From NCBI GenBank assembly GCA_020850615.1, contig JADZEI010000004.1, positions 283,620 through 347,619 of the forward strand: 64,000 nucleotides of DNA. Direction: 5' to 3'. The translations under genes and the position numbers were made by a program. Below the pieces are notes generated by a model. It was not told the origin of the DNA. It was given only the letters and a program-made list of their open reading frames with translations, and searched no databases. Source of the stretch: Dehalococcoidia bacterium. Its GTDB lineage: Bacteria > Chloroflexota > Dehalococcoidia > Tepidiformales > Tepidiformaceae. Each line of letters opens with the position of its first letter. The stretch's first letter is position 1. Of this stretch, positions 9,801-16,175 are shown in pieces.

Positions 9801-10228
9801 TGAAGCACTGCAGCAGGCTCTTCGTGGTGGGCTGCAACCTCAGCGTGCCCTTCATGATGATCGTCCTCCGCAAGTGCTACGGCCTGGGCGGGCTGGCGAT
9901 GGGTGCGGGCAACCTCGAGACGCCGTCGTTCGTCGTCTCCTGGCCGACAGGCGAGTTCGCGGGAATGAACCTGGAGGGCCAGATCAAGCTGGCCTACCGC
10001 AACGAGCTGCTGGCGATCGCGGACCTGGAAGAGCGCACCCGGAGGTACGAAGAGCTGCTTGCGGCCGCCTACGACCGGACCAGCGCAATCACCGTGGCCG
10101 GCCTCTTCGACCTGGATGACGTCATCGACCCGGCAACTTCGCGCCGCTGGGTGGAGCGCACGCTCGACATGGGCGCGTTCCAGGACCCGCGGCCTGCGAA
10201 GCGCCGCCCGTGCGTGGACACCTGGTAG
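6839..10228 (+). CDS. Single-chain biotin-dependent acyl-CoA carboxylase (BC + BCCP + carboxyltransferase)
   Basis: A 1129-residue fusion of all three parts of an acyl-CoA carboxylase. Residues 1-445 are biotin carboxylase: it starts MLKKLLIANRGEIAIRVARA, has the ATP-grasp glycine loop KAASGGGGRGM near 159-169 and NARLQVEHTVTE near 291. The biotinyl domain follows with AMKM and the biotin-accepting Lys near 553. From about 620 it is a carboxyltransferase (YDYTVYAGTQGG, FTEGGGGR). Layout and length resemble the single-chain long-chain acyl-CoA carboxylases. It should make malonyl- or methylmalonyl-type CoA esters from ATP and bicarbonate in the cytosol. ATG 6839 is preferred over GTG 6827 because GGAG lies 6 bases before it and homology starts there. 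The permease gene follows after 15 bases. Confidence 0.95.
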   Translation: MLKKLLIANRGEIAIRVARAAARLGIETVAVYSEDDAECLHIRKADHARALDGVGAAAYLDGAQLIRAAIESGCDAVHPGYGFLSENAEFAGRVRAAGLVFVGPSVEVLARFGDKVQARALASEVGVPVLRGLDHSPSIDEARGFFGSLGEGGAVIVKAASGGGGRGMRVVREAEELEEALERCRSEALAAFGNGEVYLEEYLAPARHIEVQVVGDGTRVMHLWERDCSVQRRRQKLIEIAPAPGLPAELRTQLLEAATQLAGRAGLDSLSTIEFLVSAGEGPGRFAFIEANARLQVEHTVTEELLDVDLVEAQLRLAGGESLADIGLAAPPNLPSAFAVQVRVNLETVRADGSVVPASGTLEEFAPPLGRDVRVDTHGYRGYRPSQRFDSLLAKVIVSTDGAEFATAAAHVHRALSEFQVAGIASNLPLAMAIVRHPVFTSGHATTEFLERSLDELLRQSHDLPTRYFGTGDTQDKSQLVGTRVDTRDPLALFGLYDSSKRVEVRSTLFDDEDDATTGDVRAPLQGTVVAVRVAEGDTVAAGEPLVILDAMKMEHTVAARCAGTVERIHVSLGDTVAENSLLIAITPSHDDADGNAVTDPLAGIDLDAFRPDLAEVERRRSFTLDPARTEAIEKHRKVAHRSARENIDDLVDPDSFVEYGQLALEGYGTGPDLEELLRKSPADGFVCGVGTVNGDQFGPQARCAVLSYDYTVYAGTQGGINHHKHDRMFRLAEQWKLPVIFFTEGGGGRSRGPSGVKSAHSGMRTTDTFRLLGRLSGLVPLVAVSAGRNFAGSAAILGPCDVVIATRDANIGMGGPAVIEGGGLGVYRPEEIGPIDVMARNGVVDIVVKDEAEGVAVAKKYVSYFQGRTEPGEAPDQRRLRHLIPENRRQAYDIRTVIETIADKDSVLELRRYFGRTFVTAFIRIGGRPIGVVANNPAVLGGAIDVDGSDKAARFMQLCDAFGIPILSLCDTPGMMVGPEAEEAAQVKHCSRLFVVGCNLSVPFMMIVLRKCYGLGGLAMGAGNLETPSFVVSWPTGEFAGMNLEGQIKLAYRNELLAIADLEERTRRYEELLAAAYDRTSAITVAGLFDLDDVIDPATSRRWVERTLDMGAFQDPRPAKRRPCVDTW

Positions 10229-10243
10229 GCGGGGGCGACGGAG

Positions 10244-11215
10244 ATGGTGTCGTTCGTGATCCGGCGCTCGCTCGAAGCCCTGCCCGTGTTGTTCTTCGTC
10301 TCGGTTGCGGTGTTCTCGATGGTCCACCTCCTCCCAGGTGACCCGGTGCGTTCGCTCATCCCGGTCGGCGACCAGACGGTAGACCCGGCTGAGTTCGAGG
10401 AGGCCGTCCAGCGCGTCCGAAAGGAACACGGCCTGGATGACCCGTTGCCGCAGCAGTACGTGCGCTGGCTCACGAGGGCACTCAGCGGCGACCTCGGGAC
10501 ATCCATCGCGACGAAGCAGCACGTCGCGACCATGATCCGGGAACGCCTGCCGGTCACGGTCTCGCTCGGCGCGATGTCCGCGCTCATCTCGCTCTCCATC
10601 GCCATCCCCGCAGGAGTGATCGCATCGTTGCGGCGGAACTCCTGGGTCGACATCGTCGCCACAGTGTTCTCGCTGTGCTTCGTGGCGATGCCGGGCTTCT
10701 GGCTCGGGATGCTCCTGATCCTGGTGTTCGTCGTCTGGCTCGATGTACTGCCAGGACCGGGCAGCTACGTCGAGCTCTGGGTCGACCCCTGGCGCAGCCT
10801 GCAGCTCTCCATCATGCCGGCGATCGCGCTAGCCGGGTTCTCGATGGCCGCCCTCATGCGGCTCACGCGCTCCAGCATGCTCGAAGTGCTGGCGCAGGAC
10901 TACATTCGGACCGCTCGCGCCAAGGGCCTCGGAAAGAAGTCGGTGGTCCTGCGGCACGCGTTGCGGAATGCGGCCCTTCCGCTCGTCACCTTCCTCGGCC
11001 TGCAGACGATCTTCGTCTTCAGCGGCTCGGTCGTCATCGAGCGGCTGTTCGCCATCCCGGGGGTCGGCTCCATGGCGGTCGATGCCATCTTCTCCCGGGA
11101 CTTCCCCGTCATCCAGGGCATGGTCTTCGTTACGGCGTTCGTCGTGGTCGTCGTCAACGTCCTGGTCGATGTGGTCTACAGCGTTGTCGACCCGCGCATC
11201 CGGGTGGGACTCTGA
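10244..11215 (+). CDS. ABC transporter permease, DppB/OppB type
   Basis: A 323-residue membrane protein with the DppB/OppB order: an N-terminal helix (FVIRRSLEALPVLFFVSVAV), a large extracytoplasmic loop containing HLLPGDPVRSLIP, then further helices. The permease EAA motif reads DYIRTARAKGLGKKSVVLRH and is followed by ALRNAALPL. The C-terminus VYSVVDPRIRVGL is typical. It forms half of the membrane channel with the next gene, whose ATG overlaps this stop codon by one base (TGATG), so the two are translationally coupled. Confidence 0.93.
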   Translation: MVSFVIRRSLEALPVLFFVSVAVFSMVHLLPGDPVRSLIPVGDQTVDPAEFEEAVQRVRKEHGLDDPLPQQYVRWLTRALSGDLGTSIATKQHVATMIRERLPVTVSLGAMSALISLSIAIPAGVIASLRRNSWVDIVATVFSLCFVAMPGFWLGMLLILVFVVWLDVLPGPGSYVELWVDPWRSLQLSIMPAIALAGFSMAALMRLTRSSMLEVLAQDYIRTARAKGLGKKSVVLRHALRNAALPLVTFLGLQTIFVFSGSVVIERLFAIPGVGSMAVDAIFSRDFPVIQGMVFVTAFVVVVVNVLVDVVYSVVDPRIRVGL

Positions 11216-12105
11216 TGACGACGGTTGCGGCCACGCCGCAGACAACCGCCCTCGCCCGCGGGCCGGCAATCAAGCGCTGGCTGCGCCTCGCCGGCCGCTA
11301 TCCCCTCGGCACGTTCGGTTTCTTCTGCATCGGCTTCATTATCGTCGTCGCCCTGGCGGCCCCGGTGCTGGCGCCGTATTCGCCAACGCAGGTGGGCACC
11401 GGATTGCCCCTCGACGGCCCGTCTGCCGACCACTGGCTGGGCACCGACCAACTCGGTCGCGACCTCTTCAGCAGGCTCATCTACGGCTCGCGCGTGTCCA
11501 TCATCGTGGGGTTCATCGCCGTGAGCGTGGCCGCAGGGATCGGTGTCCCGGTCGGGCTGATCGCGGGGTACGCCGGCGGCTGGGCGGACGCGCTCTTGAT
11601 GCGCGTGGTCGATGCCGTCATCGCCTTCCCGGCGCTGATCCTCGCGCTGGCAATCGTCGCGACCTTCGGGACCGGCATCCAGGTCGTCATGGCCGCGATC
11701 GGCGTGGCCCTCATGCCGCAGTACGCCCGCATCGTCCGGGCGCAGGTCCTGAGTGTGAAGGGCTCGGATTACGTCCTGGCGGCGAAGGCGGTTGGCGCCC
11801 CGGGGCTGCGAGTGGTCATCCGGCACATCGCGCCGAATGTCTGGGCGCCCGTGCTCGTCGTGGCCACGCTCGGGCTCGCGAACGCGGTCGTCGCCGAAGC
11901 CTCACTCAGCTTTCTCGGCATCGGCGTGAAGCCACCCCAGCCCACCTGGGGGAACATGCTCCTCGACGGGTTCGGCCAGATGCAGCGGCGGCCGGCGATG
12001 TCCGTCGCACCGGGCGTCGCGATCTTCGTGCTGGTCCTCTCCTTCAACTTCATCGGGGACACACTCCGGGACGCGCTTGACCCGCGATTGCGGGGTTTGA
12101 GGTAG
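11215..12105 (+). CDS. ABC transporter permease, DppC/OppC type
   Basis: A 296-residue permease. Features are the DppC N-terminal helix after a short cytoplasmic leader, the conserved APYSPTQ and HWLGTDQLGRDLFSRLIYG segments, and the EAA loop (DYVLAAKAVGAPGLRVVIRH) near residue 185. The C-terminus is LRDALDPRLRG. ATG 11215 is fixed by the overlap with the preceding stop. With the DppB-type gene and the lipoprotein at 5077 it makes an importer of peptide class. No ATPase gene (DppD/DppF) follows; the next gene is a CoA-transferase, so the ATPases must be encoded elsewhere. Confidence 0.93.
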   Translation: MTTVAATPQTTALARGPAIKRWLRLAGRYPLGTFGFFCIGFIIVVALAAPVLAPYSPTQVGTGLPLDGPSADHWLGTDQLGRDLFSRLIYGSRVSIIVGFIAVSVAAGIGVPVGLIAGYAGGWADALLMRVVDAVIAFPALILALAIVATFGTGIQVVMAAIGVALMPQYARIVRAQVLSVKGSDYVLAAKAVGAPGLRVVIRHIAPNVWAPVLVVATLGLANAVVAEASLSFLGIGVKPPQPTWGNMLLDGFGQMQRRPAMSVAPGVAIFVLVLSFNFIGDTLRDALDPRLRGLR

Positions 12106-12176
12106 GGCCTGGCATTGAGCTCGACAGATAAGGGGTCGCCAGCCGGCGTCCCTCCAGATAAAGGGAAGGAAGCACC

Positions 12177-13376
12177 ATGGGGCCACTCGAGGGAATCAAG
12201 GTCATCGAAATGGCGAACGGAATCCACGGTCCGTATGCGTCGATGTTGCTGGCCGACATGGGCGCGGACGTCATCAAGATCGAGCCGCCCTTCGGCGACA
12301 TGAACCGGGTGGCCGCCATCGTGGAAGGCAAGTACTCCGGCGGCTCCCAGTTCTACGCGTGTAACCGCAACAAGCGCGCCATGTGCGTCGACCTCACCCG
12401 GCCGGAAGGCGTCGCACTCGTCCGTGAGCTCCTGGAAGACACCGACGTGCTCCTGGAGAACATGCGTCCAGGCGTCCTGGACCGGCGCGGGCTTGGGTAC
12501 GACACCCTGAAGGCCGAGCTCCCGCAGCTCATCTACGCCTCAGCGACCGGGTACGGTCCGATCGGTCCTCGCGCGAACCTCGCCTCTCTCGACATCGTCG
12601 GACAGGCGGCCGGCGGCGTGGTGGCGCACACGGGCACCGAGGAGTCGGGACCGCTGCCGGCCGGCGCGGCCCTTGCCGACCACGGCGGTGCGCTCTGGCT
12701 CGCCTACGGGATTATGGCTGCGCTCTACGCTCGGGAGCGGACCGGCCGCGGTCAGCGGGTCCAGACCTCCCTCCTCGGAAGCCAGATCGGCCTGCAAGCG
12801 TGGGAGATGAGTCACTACATGCTCACGAACCAGGAGTCCGGGCGCGGCGGCACCGGCCATCCGCTCGCCCGCGGTGGCTGGCGCATCTTCGCGGCGAAGG
12901 ACGGCCACTTCGCCCTCGCCGGAGTGACCGACGAACGGTGGCAGGGGCTCTGCCAGGCACTGGGTGTCCCGGGGCTGGCATCCGACCCGCGGTTCGACTC
13001 GGCGATGGGTCGTCTCGAAAACGGCGATGAGCTCCTTGCCGCGATCGAGCCGCTCTTCCAGTCCCGTCCGGTCCGCGACCTCGTGAGGGCGCTCGAAGAG
13101 ACGGACCAGATCGTCGCGATGGTGATGAACTACGCGGACCTCTGCGAGGACGAGCAGACGCGCCTGAACGGCTACGTCACGACGCTTCACACCGACGAGT
13201 ACGGCGACTTGCCGATGGTCGGCCTGCCCGTGTCCCTCAGCGAGACCCCGGCCAGTATCCGCTCGCGGCCCCCGGACCTCGACGCGAACACCGTCGAGAT
13301 CCTCCACGGCCTCGGACGGACCGACGAACAGGTCGCCGCGATGTACACCGCCCGGATCGTGGGCCCGAACACGTAA
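12177..13376 (+). CDS. CaiB/BaiF (family III) CoA-transferase
   Basis: A 399-residue, single-unit family III CoA-transferase. Motifs are the LEGIKVIEMANGIHGPYASM start, LLADMGADVIKIEPP, NRNKRAMCVDLTRPEG and VLLENMRPGVLDRRGLGYD. The conserved catalytic Asp of the family is expected in the ASLDIVGQAAGG segment. It transfers CoA to a carboxylic acid, probably the substrate brought in or processed by the neighbouring genes. GGAAGG precedes the ATG. It lies 71 bases after the permease and probably belongs to the same transcript. Confidence 0.92.
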   Translation: MGPLEGIKVIEMANGIHGPYASMLLADMGADVIKIEPPFGDMNRVAAIVEGKYSGGSQFYACNRNKRAMCVDLTRPEGVALVRELLEDTDVLLENMRPGVLDRRGLGYDTLKAELPQLIYASATGYGPIGPRANLASLDIVGQAAGGVVAHTGTEESGPLPAGAALADHGGALWLAYGIMAALYARERTGRGQRVQTSLLGSQIGLQAWEMSHYMLTNQESGRGGTGHPLARGGWRIFAAKDGHFALAGVTDERWQGLCQALGVPGLASDPRFDSAMGRLENGDELLAAIEPLFQSRPVRDLVRALEETDQIVAMVMNYADLCEDEQTRLNGYVTTLHTDEYGDLPMVGLPVSLSETPASIRSRPPDLDANTVEILHGLGRTDEQVAAMYTARIVGPNT

Positions 13377-13398
13377 CGCCGTCGTGGCGCGGGCACTT

Positions 13399-13424
13399 AC
13401 TCCGACGGGGCGACCGGTCGGAGT
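13399..13424. terminator. Possible bidirectional hairpin between convergent genes
   Basis: ACTCCGAC and GTCGGAGT form an 8-bp perfect stem around a 10-base loop, between the ends of the convergent CoA-transferase and metallopeptidase genes. No T-run is present on either side, so the call rests on position and symmetry. Confidence 0.4.
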
Positions 13425-13451
13425 GCAATAGCTCTCGTCCGTTCGAGTTCG

Positions 13452-14180
13452 CTACACCGACAGGCGGGGCCCGGCCTCTCGGAGGCGCTTTCGCCTCAGC
13501 GGGTAGTCGGGCATCGCGAGCTCTACCAGGGACCAGAACTCCCGGGAGTGATTTCGGTGCACCAGGTGCGCGAGCTCATGGACGACGACGTAGTCGAGCA
13601 GTTCGGGCTCGGCCATGGCGATCCGCCAGTTGAATCGCAGGGTCCCGTCGGGTGCGCAGCTACCCCATCGCCGGCGCTGGTCGCGGACCGCCACCGCTGT
13701 GGGAGCGGCCCCAACCACCTTCGACCACCGTTCGATCGCACTCCGCACACTGTCGCCGGCCCGCCGGCGGTACCACCGCACGAACGCGGCGCGGATTGCC
13801 GTGCGGCGCTCGTCGCCATTCAGCCTCGCCGGAACAGTCACGGCGAACAACCAGTGACTGAAGCGAATGCGCACGCCGGGCACGTCGGCGTGGGTCACGT
13901 CCAGGCGGACTTCGCGCCCGAGGTAGGGCAGCGTCTCGCCGCTGATGAACTGCTTGGGATTCGGCGCGAGTGCCCCTTCGTTCGCACGGGCGATGATCCA
14001 GCCCGCGCGTTTCAGGACGACATCTCGGATTGCTTCGGCTGGCGCCGCGAAAGGCGCTGCCACAAGCACCCCCTCCGATGCATCGAGCGTGATTTCGATG
14101 GTCTTCTTTCGGCGGCGGCTGCGGGTCACGGTGTACGGGATCGTCGTGTTCCCATAGCGGACGAGCCCCCGCTCGGTCAC
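13452..14180 (-). CDS. YgjP-like zinc metallopeptidase (DUF45, M48-related)
   Basis: A 242-residue protein with the YgjP/DUF45 signature: an RRWGSCAPDGTLRFNWRI segment and the zinc motif VVHELAHLVHRNHSREFW near residues 200-220 (HExxH plus a nearby NHS..FW). The N-terminal part (TVTRSRRRKKTIEITLD) is also characteristic. It is presumably a cytosolic metalloprotease. Genes of this family often follow hsdR in type I restriction loci. Here the GTG start at 14180 overlaps the TGA of an hsdR remnant (GTGA), so the gene was once translationally coupled to hsdR and has outlived the rest of the locus. Confidence 0.88.
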   Translation of the reverse strand: MTERGLVRYGNTTIPYTVTRSRRRKKTIEITLDASEGVLVAAPFAAPAEAIRDVVLKRAGWIIARANEGALAPNPKQFISGETLPYLGREVRLDVTHADVPGVRIRFSHWLFAVTVPARLNGDERRTAIRAAFVRWYRRRAGDSVRSAIERWSKVVGAAPTAVAVRDQRRRWGSCAPDGTLRFNWRIAMAEPELLDYVVVHELAHLVHRNHSREFWSLVELAMPDYPLRRKRLREAGPRLSV

Positions 14181-14440
14181 CGGGACGCCCTCCGCCGCGC
14201 GATTTCGACCATGCTCGATACCAGCGCGTTGAGCTGCTCCTCGGGCAGGGCACCCGCGGTGCGCAATTCACGCTTGATATCGCGGCGCATCACCCGGAGC
14301 ACGTCCTCATTGCGCTGCCAGTCGACGATGGCCTGGCCCCGCTGCATGACCTCTTCGATGCGCTGAGCAACGGACCTCAGCCCGGGGTCGAGGTGCCCGA
14401 GGTGCCGGTTCCGCGAGACAAATGGTCTGCACCAACGGAC
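14177..14440 (-). pseudogene. hsdR: C-terminal remnant of type I restriction enzyme subunit HsdR
   Basis: Minus-strand frame open from a TAG at 14443 down to TGA at 14177. The last 60 or so codons read DPGLRSVAQRIEEVMQRGQ, then IVDWQRNEDVLRVMRRDIKR and ELR, ending EIARRRASR. This closely resembles the extreme C-terminus of HsdR proteins (the segment with VDWQ..E.V...MRR.IKR.LR). Everything upstream that would encode the nuclease and translocase domains is absent. No hsdM or hsdS is seen in the window. The stop overlaps the start of the metallopeptidase gene. Confidence 0.7.
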
Positions 14441-14580
14441 CTATTGACATCTCCATCAGTGACTCGTCCCATCGGTTTCCACGGTCACTTCCTCACTTGT
14501 TCCCTGGCCCGCTACGTAGTCGTAGATGGTGCGTGCTCCCACCTGGTCCACCCGCCGCAATTGCCGACATCATCGAAGGC

Positions 14581-15138
14581 TCATACCCAGCCTGACCGCG
14601 CCAGGAGTCTGTCTCCGTGCGCTTCGCCCATCACGTGGCGCACGAGCGGTCTGACCCATGCATCGTCCGATGCCGAAGACCTCGCGAACGACTGCCGCCA
14701 CTCAGAAAGCATCTCGATTGTCGATTCATCCGAGAACTCTTCCATTCGATTCTGCAAACAGGCAACCGCGCACTCACTGCCCACGAATATCGCGAAGTAC
14801 TCCGACGATATCATAATTGCCCAAGACAGGTCAGTCGCAACGATGGCATTCTCGGTAACGCCACTGAATCCTTTCTCGGCAAGGCCTTCATAGAGCAAAG
14901 GGTTGAGAAGATCTATCTCCCAAACCCCTGGCTGTTTCCCTTCTAGTTCGAACAGTACTGCGCCGACCGAATCCGCGCCCACACACCCAATGATACCTTG
15001 TACCTGATCACGAGTGAGCGTGTAACCAAACCCGTGACCAAGTCGTCGGAATTCTTGACTCTCGACAACAGGGCAATCGTAAACGTTGTAGTTGGAAAAG
15101 AACTCTTCGAATATCTCGTACATGTCGTCGGGAGTCAC
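14581..15138 (-). CDS. Orphan immunity-like protein beside an Rhs tip remnant (function unknown)
   Basis: A 185-residue acidic protein (MTPDDMYEIFEEFFSNYNVY start) with no motif I recognise with certainty. The GTG start at 15138 overlaps the TGA of a short C-terminal Rhs-tip reading frame (GTGA), the usual coupling of an Rhs/CDI toxin tip to its immunity gene. Base composition is visibly less GC-rich than the neighbours, with many A/T-ending codons, which points to transfer. By position and composition it is a candidate immunity protein against a lost Rhs C-terminal toxin; the fold could be SUKH/SMI1-like, but I cannot show that. The bases between it and the hsdR remnant (14441-14580) hold nothing I can identify. 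Confidence 0.55.
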   Translation of the reverse strand: MTPDDMYEIFEEFFSNYNVYDCPVVESQEFRRLGHGFGYTLTRDQVQGIIGCVGADSVGAVLFELEGKQPGVWEIDLLNPLLYEGLAEKGFSGVTENAIVATDLSWAIMISSEYFAIFVGSECAVACLQNRMEEFSDESTIEMLSEWRQSFARSSASDDAWVRPLVRHVMGEAHGDRLLARSGWV

Positions 15139-15352
15139 GATTCGCTCCTAGCGGCCAGCCCGCTAGCCAAATCAGCCGTTGAGGTTCGGCGCGACCAACC
15201 ACGTACGCGTGGGTCGAGACCACGTCGGTGCCGGTCGGGAGCGTCGAGCTCGCCATCCTCCCCGCATCGTCATACGCGTAGGTCGTGATGTCGAGGTTCC
15301 GGTCGGTGACAGTCGTCGGCCGGTTGGCAGCCTTTCGCGCAACCCGGGTGTC
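15139..15352 (-). pseudogene. Rhs core-repeat and toxin-tip remnant, copy 1
   Basis: The minus strand encodes ANRPTTVTDRNLDITTYAYD followed by DAGRMASSTLPTGTDVVSTH, a typical RHS/YD repeat unit. After about 50 codons the homology breaks, and in another frame a short tail ends LASGLAARSES at the TGA that overlaps the immunity-like gene. No start-to-end toxin can be read, so this is a deleted Rhs module: core fragment, a few tip codons, then the intact immunity-like gene. The reading frame begins at an ATG overlapping the stop of the 66-residue gene upstream (ATGA). Confidence 0.65.
15184..15331 (-). repeat. Direct repeat A of an Rhs core fragment
   Basis: This 148-bp stretch recurs at 15656-15803, offset by 472 bp, in the same orientation. 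By eye about 15 positions differ (roughly 90 percent identity). It encodes one RHS/YD repeat unit and ends at the same point in both copies, just before unlike tip sequences. Confidence 0.75.
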
Positions 15353-15354
15353 AG

Positions 15355-15555
15355 TCATCTCGGAAGGCTGTGTAGCAACTCAATAAGCTGACGATGAAGT
15401 TCTTTGGCCGGTTCGATATCCGTTCCAGTTAAAGTTTGAAAATCCTCTCTACTTAACGCCCTGAATGTCTCATTCATGGCATTCGCCAGCATTATAGCTT
15501 CCCACGAGTCGAGACTGATCTCAGCCCCGAATTCAGTAACCTTAAGGACTAGCAT
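15355..15555 (-). CDS. Small orphan immunity-like protein, 66 residues (function unknown)
   Basis: A 66-residue, AT-richer gene (MLVLKVTEFGAEISLDSWEA start), preceded by AGGGGGAAG about 11 bases before its ATG. It follows the last codons of a second Rhs tip (a frame ending DRDYFDRLQR and TAG) and its own stop overlaps the ATG of Rhs remnant copy 1. No known domain is recognised. The arrangement of Rhs core, tip end and small low-GC gene marks it as a candidate immunity gene. Confidence 0.55.
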   Translation of the reverse strand: MLVLKVTEFGAEISLDSWEAIMLANAMNETFRALSREDFQTLTGTDIEPAKELHRQLIELLHSLPR

Positions 15556-15840
15556 AGGATTCGAATCTTCCCCCTTTAACCCTCACAACTACCTTTGTAG
15601 CCTATCGAAGTAGTCCCGATCGCTCCGCAAGGCCGTTCCGCCATTGGTGATGAACGTTCGGCGTGACCAACCACGTACGCCTGGGTCGAGACTACGCCGG
15701 TGCCGGTCGGGAGCGTCGAGCTCGTCATTCTCCGCGCATCGTCATACGCGTACGTCGTGCTGTCGAGCGGCCAGTCGGTGACAGTCGTCGGCCGGTTGGC
15801 GGCGTCGTGCCGGGGGGCGATGCCGGCCTCCAGCCGCGCA
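15556..15840 (-). pseudogene. Rhs core-repeat and toxin-tip remnant, copy 2
   Basis: The minus strand encodes ANRPTTVTDWPLDSTTYAYD then DARRMTSSTLPTGTGVVSTQ, an RHS/YD repeat. Past the core fragment a different frame reads TFITNGGTALRSDRDYFDRL and stops at TAG near 15586, looking like the genuine C-terminus of a toxin whose middle has been deleted. The rest of the Rhs protein is missing toward the tRNA. These remnants are what occupies the otherwise gene-free stretch between 15556 and 15912. Confidence 0.65.
15656..15803 (-). repeat. Direct repeat B of an Rhs core fragment
   Basis: Second copy of the 148-bp Rhs core segment at 15184-15331. Together with repeat A it brackets the 66-residue immunity-like gene, so recombination between the repeats would delete one tip/immunity module. 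Confidence 0.75.
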
Positions 15841-15860
15841 GCCCGCCCGGGGGCGCGGTC

Positions 15861-15869
15861 TGATACAAT
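15861..15869 (+). promoter_or_regulatory. Extended -10 promoter element for tRNA-Gly
   Basis: TGATACAAT at 15861-15869 combines a TGn extension with the -10 hexamer TACAAT, about 44 bases before the tRNA. No good -35 is visible, as is usual for extended -10 promoters. Confidence 0.45.
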
Positions 15870-15912
15870 CGGCCGGGTCCGGCCGGACGGGTGGCGCCGG
15901 TCGTGCGCGCGA

Positions 15913-15987
15913 GCGGGAGTAGCTCAGTGGTAGAGCGCCTGCCTTCCAAGCAGGATGTCGCGAGTTCGAGCCTCGTCTCCCGCTCCA
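15913..15987 (+). tRNA. tRNA-Gly, anticodon TCC
   Basis: A full cloverleaf can be drawn. The acceptor arms are GCGGGAG and CTCCCGC, the D-arm is AGCTCAGTGGTAGAGC, the anticodon stem CCTGC/GCAGG encloses CTTCCAA with anticodon TCC, and the T-arm contains GAGTTCGAGCCTC. The 3' CCA is encoded (15985-15987). It reads glycine GGA/GGG codons. It marks the boundary of the Rhs/hsdR scar, and tRNA genes are common island borders. Confidence 0.96.
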
Positions 15988-16175
15988 ATTCCGCCTCCAC
16001 GTCCCTGGTGATGTTCGCGGTCGGCGATGCGGCACGTTCCAGCTGCCCGCCGGGTTGGTCGGGGAATCTTGTGTGCTGCGCGGCCCCGTCCGGCGCGCGC
16101 GGGGTGGCTGAAACGGCGTGTGGGGCGTAGAAGTGGGGACACAGACCCGCTTGCTGCGCCGATGCCGAGGAGCGT

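Noticed and set aside
8552..10522. A 656-codon minus-strand frame opposite the carboxylase
   Set aside because: Antisense shadow of the carboxyltransferase domain and the first permease, with no ribosome site or domain.
15891..16130. A 79-codon plus-strand frame over the tRNA (translation contains SGSSSVVERLPSKQ)
   Set aside because: This is the well-known artefact of translating a tRNA gene; the cloverleaf of tRNA-Gly is complete.
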